Part shown: positions 1 to 4,611 of the stretch, piece by piece | Layout: each line of letters starts with the position of its first letter | Position numbering within the stretch: position 1 is the stretch's first letter | Origin: JBBRHH01 sp038222915 | Lineage (GTDB): Bacteria; Planctomycetota; Phycisphaerae; Tepidisphaerales; Tepidisphaeraceae | Reading direction: 5' to 3' | Assembly: GCA_038222915.1 (NCBI GenBank) | Contig: JBBRHH010000178.1 | Span: forward strand, 1 to 10,435 | Length of the DNA: 10,435 nt | Notes under the pieces: model-generated | The model's input: the letters and a program-made list of their open reading frames with translations, nothing else | What the model was told of the DNA's origin: nothing | The model's database searches: none | Translations under genes and position numbers: made by a program

Positions 1-108
1 CTCTCCTGCGACAGGAAGCTTACTTTTAAGGACTATCGCGCGGTCTATGAAGCGATCAGCAACGCCGGTGGCGTGATCGCGATCGTGCACGAGGTCAGGG
101 GCCAATAG
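1..108 (+). CDS. C-terminal end of an unidentified protein (5' end outside window)
   Basis: Frame 1 is open from the first base to a TAG at 106-108 and encodes 35 residues ending in GGVIAIVHEVRGQ. The segment reads as a natural protein end, with an amphipathic helix-like stretch (DYRAVYEAISNAGG) followed by a hydrophobic strand (VIAIVHEV). It stops three bases before the stop codon of the minus-strand kinase, so the two genes converge with no room for a separate terminator. A distant resemblance to the tails of RtcB-type RNA ligases (a helix, then a V-E-x-V-H-like strand) was considered but is far too weak to name it. That the frame is real is likely but not certain, since only 108 bases are visible. 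Confidence 0.5.
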   Translation, partial: LSCDRKLTFKDYRAVYEAISNAGGVIAIVHEVRGQ

Positions 109-111
109 GAT

Positions 112-1611
112 TCAGTTGACGCCGTCAGTATCGGCGGGGAATTGCAGGCTGACCTGCGTCCCGCGTCCGACTTCACTGCGGATTTCCACGGTTCCCTTGT
201 GCAGCGCGGTGATCGACTTCACCAGTGCGAGCCCAAGCCCCAGATTGCCCGACGTGCTCTCGCGGGCGGCATCGGCGCGGTACAGGCGGTCAAATACATG
301 CGGCAGATGTTCGGCCGGTATGCCTTTGCCAGTGTCGCGGACTGCGACAAGGACGCTGCCGTTATCGCGATGGGCGAGAAGCGTGACAACGCCGCCACTG
401 GGCGTGTAAGCCAGTGCGTTGGAGATCAGGTTACCGACGGCGCGCTGGAAGAGGATGCGGTCCAGGTTTGCCTTCAGGCCCGAAGCGCAATCGATCCTCA
501 AGGAGATCCCTGCATCGACGGCCGCCGCTTCGTAGAACTCGCGGACCGTGTCCAACTCCACGGCGACATCAAGTTGTTCTGGCTGAATGTGTGTCTGGGG
601 ATCGTCGGCCCGCGCCAAAAACAACAGCGCCTGGATGATACGCGTGATCCGATCACATTCTTCGACGCAGGAGATGAGCGTTTCCTGATATTCCTCATCG
701 GTGCGTGGCTTGCTCAGTGCAAGCTCGGATACGCCGCGCAGGTTGTTGACCGGAGTTCTCAATTCGTGCGCGATGTCGGCCGAAAAGCGTGAAAGCCTCT
801 GGAAAGAGGCCTCCAGGCGGTCGAGCATGTCGTTGCAGGTTCGCGCAAGCGCGGCAAGCTCCGCCGGCAGTCCTGTCGTTGGAATTCGTTCGTGCAGTGT
901 GCTGGAACGTATCCGCTCGGCGATGCCCGCGATCTCGTGGACAGGTTCAAATCCGCGGTGCGCGATGCGGTAGCCGACGAGGGCCGAGGCGACGAGGGCG
1001 ATGACAAGGACGATTCCAAGCCGCTGCCGATAAGCCGACAGGAGGGAGTTGATGGACTCTGTTTCGAGCGCAACCTGTAGTATACAGGCCGGCTCGGCGG
1101 CAACGCTTGAGGTAGTTGTCGCGCCAGGGCCGCTTCGACCAACGCTCGCCATGGCGGAGAGGATTCGGTAGGGCTTCCCGTTGGCGGAAATTTCCAATGC
1201 TTCGTGCGGCGCGCTGGCGGTCGGCACTGGAGCGGGAAAGGCGGACCATGGAAGATCGGGCTCCATGCCGCGCGATTCAAAAAGCGTTCGCCCCTCGCGG
1301 CTCAGGATGCGGACAAAAATCCGCGCAAACTGCCGGGGTGCCCAATCTTCTTCCACTTCCTCGCGCAGCGACACTTCATCCGAAGGGCGTTCGCGCAGGA
1401 GCCCTCGCATCACGCGAATCTTGTCGATCAGGAACTGGTCATGTTCCCGATCGAGGTTCTTCACAAAACTGACGTAAAGAATAATTGTGGAGATGGCGAT
1501 CAGGGCAAATGCGGAGACGATGTACCACGCAGTCAAGCGGGCGGCCAAAGACCAGGCGCGGCCTCCCTCTTTGTCCCGATGTTTGTTCAAACTAGCGGTC
1601 TTCGACGACAT
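112..1611 (-). CDS. Membrane sensor histidine kinase, CusS/CopS heavy-metal type
   Basis: This 499-residue inner-membrane kinase is the expected partner of the regulator encoded just upstream. Seen in order: TM1 (about 26-49), a periplasmic sensor region (about 50-196), TM2 (about 198-216), HAMP (about 217-270), then HisKA with the motif SADIAHELRTPVNN and phospho-acceptor His282. The HATPase_c part has the N-box Asn398, G1 motif DTGKGIP starting at Asp426, and G2 motif GNLGLGLALV. The H-box wording and overall length match the heavy-metal sensor kinases CusS, CopS and CzcS. The start codon ATG (1609-1611) lies inside the 3' end of the regulator gene, with a 20-bp overlap, so the two are likely translationally coupled in one operon. 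The periplasmic part is short of metal ligands: only His57, His136, Cys176 and a few Met are present, so copper or silver sensing is an inference from family, not from residues. Kinase identity is secure; the signal is unknown. Confidence 0.95.
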   Translation of the reverse strand: MSSKTASLNKHRDKEGGRAWSLAARLTAWYIVSAFALIAISTIILYVSFVKNLDREHDQFLIDKIRVMRGLLRERPSDEVSLREEVEEDWAPRQFARIFVRILSREGRTLFESRGMEPDLPWSAFPAPVPTASAPHEALEISANGKPYRILSAMASVGRSGPGATTTSSVAAEPACILQVALETESINSLLSAYRQRLGIVLVIALVASALVGYRIAHRGFEPVHEIAGIAERIRSSTLHERIPTTGLPAELAALARTCNDMLDRLEASFQRLSRFSADIAHELRTPVNNLRGVSELALSKPRTDEEYQETLISCVEECDRITRIIQALLFLARADDPQTHIQPEQLDVAVELDTVREFYEAAAVDAGISLRIDCASGLKANLDRILFQRAVGNLISNALAYTPSGGVVTLLAHRDNGSVLVAVRDTGKGIPAEHLPHVFDRLYRADAARESTSGNLGLGLALVKSITALHKGTVEIRSEVGRGTQVSLQFPADTDGVN

Positions 1612-2263
1612 AGCCCACGCCCCGGATGGTGTGGATTAGTTTCTTTTCGTACGGATCATCCACCTTGGCACGCAGGCGCCGCACATGCACGTCGACTACA
1701 TTGGTGTCGTGATCGAAGTTGATGTCCCAGACCTGTTCCGCGATCAGCGTGCGCGACAATACTTCCCCAGCCCGCCGCGCCATCAGTGAAAGCAGTCCAA
1801 ATTCCTTGGCGGTGAGATCCAGGCGTTTGCCCGCGCGCGTTACGCGATGACGCACGGGATCGACCTCCAGGTCCCCCACGCGAAACGTTTCTGAGTGGCG
1901 TGTCGGACCGCGTCGCATGATCGAGCGAATGCGTGCAAGCAGTTCGGTAAAGGCGAACGGCTTAATAAGATAATCATCCGCGCCCAACTCCAGGCCTTTC
2001 ACCCGATCGTTCACCGAATCGCGCGCCGTCAGGAACAGCACCGGAGTCTGTTGGCCGCGCTTCCGCAGCTCCTCCATCACCGACCATCCATCGCGCTCGG
2101 GAAGCATCACGTCAAGGATGATCAGGTCGTACTGATGAGCAGTGGCCATGTGCAGCCCATCTTCGCCCTGTTCGGCCACGTCCACGTTGAAGGCGTTCTC
2201 GCTCAGACCCTTTTGAAGGTAGGCAGCCGTCTTCTTTTCATCTTCGATTATTAAAATTCTCAC
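1592..2263 (-). CDS. OmpR-family response regulator, CusR/CopR type
   Basis: This 223-residue DNA-binding regulator is complete. The receiver domain (1-115) has the acidic pocket Glu7-Asp8, the phosphorylation site Asp51 (LIILDVMLP), Thr79 and Lys101 (YLIKPFAF). The C-terminal winged helix (about 126-223) contains the recognition helix region TNVVDVHVRRLRAKVD and the wing HTIRGVGYVVED. These are typical of the CusR/CopR/CzcR group that pairs with CusS-like kinases, as it does here. The start must be the GTG at 2261-2263: the ATG three bases upstream is out of frame, and an in-frame stop lies five codons before the GTG. There is no Shine-Dalgarno; a good -10 sits only six bases upstream, suggesting a leaderless transcript. 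It probably controls the divergent secreted protein gene and its own operon, which is inferred from position. No cusCBA-like genes are adjacent. Confidence 0.95.
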   Translation of the reverse strand: MRILIIEDEKKTAAYLQKGLSENAFNVDVAEQGEDGLHMATAHQYDLIILDVMLPERDGWSVMEELRKRGQQTPVLFLTARDSVNDRVKGLELGADDYLIKPFAFTELLARIRSIMRRGPTRHSETFRVGDLEVDPVRHRVTRAGKRLDLTAKEFGLLSLMARRAGEVLSRTLIAEQVWDINFDHDTNVVDVHVRRLRAKVDDPYEKKLIHTIRGVGYVVEDR

Positions 2264-2296
2264 ATCAGAAGTATATCACGTCCAACACGCCGACAA
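2264..2296 (-). promoter_or_regulatory. Extended -10 promoter of the regulator-kinase operon
   Basis: On the minus strand the sequence TATACT (plus 2270-2275) is preceded by TGA, giving a full extended -10 (TGnTATAMT) that matches consensus at five of six hexamer positions. A partial -35, TTGTCG (plus 2291-2296, four of six), lies 15 bases upstream; extended -10 promoters tolerate weak -35 boxes. Exactly six bases, TCTGAT, separate the hexamer from the GTG start codon. Transcription would therefore begin at or within a base or two of the G of GTG. Confidence 0.6.
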
Positions 2297-2339
2297 TACA
2301 ACCAGACGTCGAATTCTGCTGCACTTCGCTGGGATTTAC

Positions 2340-2408
2340 GCAATTTTGAGGATTGGGTGATGTAAGATGTACAAGACGTAATCTGACATGCTGCCTTAAT
2401 GCAATTTT
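2340..2408 (+). repeat. Direct repeat GCAATTTT in the divergent intergenic region
   Basis: The octamer GCAATTTT occurs at 2340-2347 and again at 2401-2408 in the same orientation, with starts 61 bases apart, flanking the GAYGTAM cluster. Both copies sit in AT-richer patches of an otherwise GC-rich window. It may be a coincidence of the AT-rich promoter region or a second regulatory element. No function can be assigned. Confidence 0.25.
2359..2390 (+). promoter_or_regulatory. Candidate operator: GAYGTAM direct-repeat cluster
   Basis: Three near-identical heptamers stand in the same direction: GATGTAA (2359-2365), GATGTAC (2366-2372) and GACGTAA (2375-2381). A weaker fourth copy, GACATGC, starts at 2385. 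Overlapping them is a small dyad, TGTA-AGATG-TACA (2361-2373). OmpR-family regulators usually bind tandem heptamers, and this cluster lies between the CusR-like regulator and the divergent secreted protein gene, so it is a reasonable operator candidate. The spacing (7, 9 and 10 bases) is less regular than the classic 11-base period, so confidence is low. Confidence 0.3.
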
Positions 2409-2454
2409 CCCGTCTTCCAGGCGTTATGACAGACCGCACGAGCGAATTTCTTTC

Positions 2455-2460
2455 AAGGAG
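2455..2460 (+). promoter_or_regulatory. Ribosome-binding site deciding the start at 2467
   Basis: AAGGAG, a strong Shine-Dalgarno core, lies six bases before the ATG at 2467-2469. This fixes the start and makes the product begin with a signal peptide. The in-frame ATG at 2353, which would add 38 residues, has no comparable site and would bury the signal sequence. Confidence 0.85.
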
Positions 2461-2466
2461 AACCAC

Positions 2467-3291
2467 ATGCCAATCCGTCGGTTGACCATCGCTCTGGGCG
2501 CAGTTGCCCTTTCCCTGTGCACGTTGCGCGCCTCGGCCAAGCCCAAAGATGACGCGCCGGACCCGCCGCGAAAGCCGCCCGGCCGCGATCGCGAGGAAGA
2601 TCCGCGCGATGCGCAACTTCGAGAGATGCGCGCGATGATGAAGCAGATGCAGGAACAGATGCGGCAACTCAGTGATAAGTTGGATGCGAAGTTGAAAGCG
2701 CCTGCCAAGACCGACAATGAAAATGCATCGCGTAAGGCCGCTCCGTCCGACCGTGCGCCCAAAGGCGCCCCACCGCAGCATCACGATTTTCGTGACTTTG
2801 CCGGACCGCGCGACCATGGTTCGGCCAGCCGCGGAGACAGTGGCCGTCCGGGCTGGCGCGGACCGCAGGGCGGGCCTCATTTCGGCCCGGGCATGTTCGG
2901 TCGACAACGACGCGACGGTCACATGGAGCAGCGTCAGGGTCGTGGACCCGCGGATCTTGGCCGTGGTGAACAACAGCATGGGCGATTCAACGGCCCGCCG
3001 GAACGCGGTCGCCAGGACGCCGGCCCCGAACGCGACCGTGGCCGGTCATCTGGTCGCGCTGAAGACCCGCGTGGCGAGCGTCGAATGAACGATCGCAATG
3101 ACGGCCCCCGGGATCGTGCCCGCGAAGGGCCTCAAGGGCGTGGATTCAACCATGACGACGCCGACGGACCGCCGAATCGTGGCGGACCCCAGACGCGCCC
3201 CGAGCGTGGCAACCGGCAGGACGACAATGGCTCCCACGACCGCAATGACCGCGGCTCGGATCGCGACCGGCGTCACCGCAACGACGCATAG
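2467..3291 (+). CDS. Secreted Arg/Gly/Asp/Pro-rich disordered protein with Met-cored coiled coil
   Basis: The 274-residue product is not a family I recognise. It starts with a signal peptide: Arg4-Arg5, a hydrophobic core at 6-20, and a likely cleavage after RASA at 24/25, with no lipobox. Residues 48-78 form one coiled coil with hydrophobic a/d positions L51, M54, M58, M61, M65, L68 and L72. From about residue 80 to the end the protein is low-complexity and predicted disordered. Residues 111-274 have about 35 Arg and 33 Gly among 164 residues, with many Asp, Pro, Asn and Gln. Lys, Val, Ile, Tyr and Cys are absent. RG, RD and ERG-like dipeptides recur without a fixed period. It is transcribed away from the CusR-like regulator, which may control it. 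An analogy to periplasmic metal-binding SilE/PcoE is positional only: the HxxM and MxxH motifs of SilE are missing. Other options are a cell-envelope or polyanion-binding protein. Confidence 0.8.
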   Translation: MPIRRLTIALGAVALSLCTLRASAKPKDDAPDPPRKPPGRDREEDPRDAQLREMRAMMKQMQEQMRQLSDKLDAKLKAPAKTDNENASRKAAPSDRAPKGAPPQHHDFRDFAGPRDHGSASRGDSGRPGWRGPQGGPHFGPGMFGRQRRDGHMEQRQGRGPADLGRGEQQHGRFNGPPERGRQDAGPERDRGRSSGRAEDPRGERRMNDRNDGPRDRAREGPQGRGFNHDDADGPPNRGGPQTRPERGNRQDDNGSHDRNDRGSDRDRRHRNDA

Positions 3292-3320
3292 TTATTTTAA
3301 AAAGTTCGGGCGCGGTGGAT

Positions 3321-3350
3321 TGGTCAATCGTCCTCGCTTCCCGCTATAAT
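3321..3350 (+). promoter_or_regulatory. Sigma-70-like promoter before the REC-kinase gene
   Basis: A perfect -10 hexamer, TATAAT, is at 3345-3350. Eighteen bases upstream is TGGTCA (3321-3326), which matches TTGACA at four of six positions. The predicted start is near 3357, giving a leader of roughly 53 bases before the ATG at 3410. That start would fall inside the 5' arm of the inverted repeat at 3353-3397. A perfect TATAAT in such a GC-rich window is unlikely by chance in an intergenic gap, though no experiment supports it. Confidence 0.55.
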
Positions 3351-3352
3351 TT

Positions 3353-3397
3353 CGCTGGCCGCCGAAAACCGCACATCGCGGGGTGCGGCGGCCAGCG
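3353..3397 (+). repeat. Perfect 12-bp inverted repeat (leader hairpin or terminator)
   Basis: CGCTGGCCGCCG (3353-3364) is the exact reverse complement of CGGCGGCCAGCG (3386-3397), with a 21-base loop. The loop can itself pair CCGC (3369-3372) with GCGG (3378-3381). The 3' arm ends at the first base of the GGAG (3397-3400) that serves as Shine-Dalgarno for the gene at 3410, and TTTT follows at 3401-3404. It could terminate transcripts from the secreted protein gene (a GC stem plus a short U-run, weak by the usual standard), fold in the leader and limit ribosome access, or be a protein-binding operator overlapping the transcription start. Confidence 0.75.
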
Positions 3398-3409
3398 GAG
3401 TTTTGTTGA

Positions 3410-4579
3410 ATGGCCAAACGACACACAGTTCTCGTGGTGGACGATGAGCCGGATGTAGGCCGCAGCGTTCACGACCTTTTGCGGCTTGAGTATCGGGTTC
3501 TGGTTGCAACCAGCGCCGCCGAGGGGATGGAACTTCTGGAAAAGGAAGAAGTCCATGTCGTGATGACCGACCAGCGGATGCCGGCCATGACCGGGGTGGA
3601 ATTCCTCAAGCACATCCGCGGCGAATATCCCGAAGCCACTCGGCTTCTTTTTACGGGGTACGCCGATATTCGCGCCGTGATCGAAGCAATCAATCAGGGG
3701 AACGTCTATCGCTACATCACCAAGCCCTGGGACCCCGACGAATTGCAAACCATCATTCGCGAAGCGGTGGAGCGATACGATATGCTGGTGGAGCGCCGCC
3801 GGCTGATGAACGACCTGCAGAATAAGAATGCCGAATTGCAGACCGCCAATGTGCAGCTTCAGGAAGCCGGGGACCTCAAGACGAATTTTATCCGTGTTGC
3901 CAGCCACGAATTGAGGACGCCGCTGACCATCCTGCTGGGAATGGTGAAGCTCGCCGAGCGTCTGCCAAATATCGAGCAGCCTCTCAAGGACTGGCTGCCG
4001 CGGATCGACAGTGCCGCCGAACGACTTCGTCACCTCGTCGAGCAGATTGTCTCGATGTTGTCGGCCGGGAAGTTCGATCAGCTGGTGGTGCGGGAAAACG
4101 TGGACGTATCGCAGTTGCTCCGGCAGGCCGCCGACGATGTCCGGCCTTTTGTCGACCTCCGTCATCAGAAATTTCAACTGGATATCAGTGACGATCTGGG
4201 CACGATCGGCCTGGACGCTGAGAAGATTCGCGACAGCATCAATCATCTTCTTCTCAATGCGGTGAAATTTACGCCCGACGACGGCACGATTACGCTGAGC
4301 GGCCGGCGTTCGACAACAGGAAACCTGGAAGTGGAAATCCGCGATACCGGCGTGGGAATCGAAGAGGCGTGCCGGGTGAAGCTCTTCGAACCGTTCTTTA
4401 CGGGCTTTGACGTTTCCCGGCATTCGTCCGGCACATTCGAGTTTCAGCGGCAGGGACTTGGGCTGGGTCTCAGTGTCGTAAAAGCCTTCGTCGAAATGCA
4501 CGGTGGCACGGTGGGCGTTCAAAGTGAACTGGGTCGGGGAACCGCCATCACAATTTCCCTGCCGGCCATTTCTGCCTGA
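3410..4579 (+). CDS. Hybrid response regulator-histidine kinase (REC-HisKA-HATPase), soluble
   Basis: This 389-residue protein has no membrane segment or signal peptide, so it is cytosolic. The N-terminal receiver domain (about 6-120) has Asp11-Asp12, phospho-acceptor Asp54 in VVMTDQRMPAMTG, Thr82 and Lys105 in YRYITKPWD. This wording is typical of receivers found with HD-GYP or kinase partners rather than DNA-binding ones. A coiled linker (about 121-155) leads to HisKA with FIRVASHELRTPL (His166). HATPase_c follows, with N-box Asn283, G1 DTGVGI from Asp312, an extended ATP lid (about 331-348) and G2 GLGLGLSVV. The ATG at 3410 is preceded by GGAG with a nine-base spacer. It begins a probable two-gene operon with the membrane kinase 32 bases downstream. 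The receiver may take phosphate from that kinase and modulate this one; this is inference. There is no output domain. Confidence 0.93.
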   Translation: MAKRHTVLVVDDEPDVGRSVHDLLRLEYRVLVATSAAEGMELLEKEEVHVVMTDQRMPAMTGVEFLKHIRGEYPEATRLLFTGYADIRAVIEAINQGNVYRYITKPWDPDELQTIIREAVERYDMLVERRRLMNDLQNKNAELQTANVQLQEAGDLKTNFIRVASHELRTPLTILLGMVKLAERLPNIEQPLKDWLPRIDSAAERLRHLVEQIVSMLSAGKFDQLVVRENVDVSQLLRQAADDVRPFVDLRHQKFQLDISDDLGTIGLDAEKIRDSINHLLLNAVKFTPDDGTITLSGRRSTTGNLEVEIRDTGVGIEEACRVKLFEPFFTGFDVSRHSSGTFEFQRQGLGLGLSVVKAFVEMHGGTVGVQSELGRGTAITISLPAISA

Positions 4580-4611
4580 GTCCAGTCGCGCTGCCTGTAT
4601 GTATTTGCTGC

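Noticed and set aside
1..108. Naming the left-edge fragment as an RtcB-type ligase tail
   Set aside because: Only 35 residues are visible, the similarity is vague, and the characteristic final VKG of RtcB is missing.
142..792. 216-aa plus-strand open frame inside the CusS-like kinase
   Set aside because: It is antisense to the HATPase and HisKA region, whose motifs are complete on the minus strand.
2303..2315. Adjacent palindromes GACGTC and GAATTC as an operator
   Set aside because: Both are short six-base palindromes expected by chance, with no extended dyad around them.
2353..2466. Upstream in-frame start adding 38 residues to the secreted protein
   Set aside because: A strong AAGGAG six bases before the ATG at 2467, and a signal peptide starting exactly there, make the downstream start far better. 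The extension also runs over the probable operator repeats.
2260..2979. 239-aa minus-strand open frame covering the divergent promoter region
   Set aside because: It is antisense to the secreted protein and its ribosome-binding site, crosses the intergenic region and overlaps the regulator start; its composition is not protein-like.
3292..3312. TTATTTTAAAAAGTT after the secreted protein gene as an intrinsic terminator
   Set aside because: It is AT-rich but has no GC stem in front of it; the TTTTAAAA palindrome alone is not a terminator.
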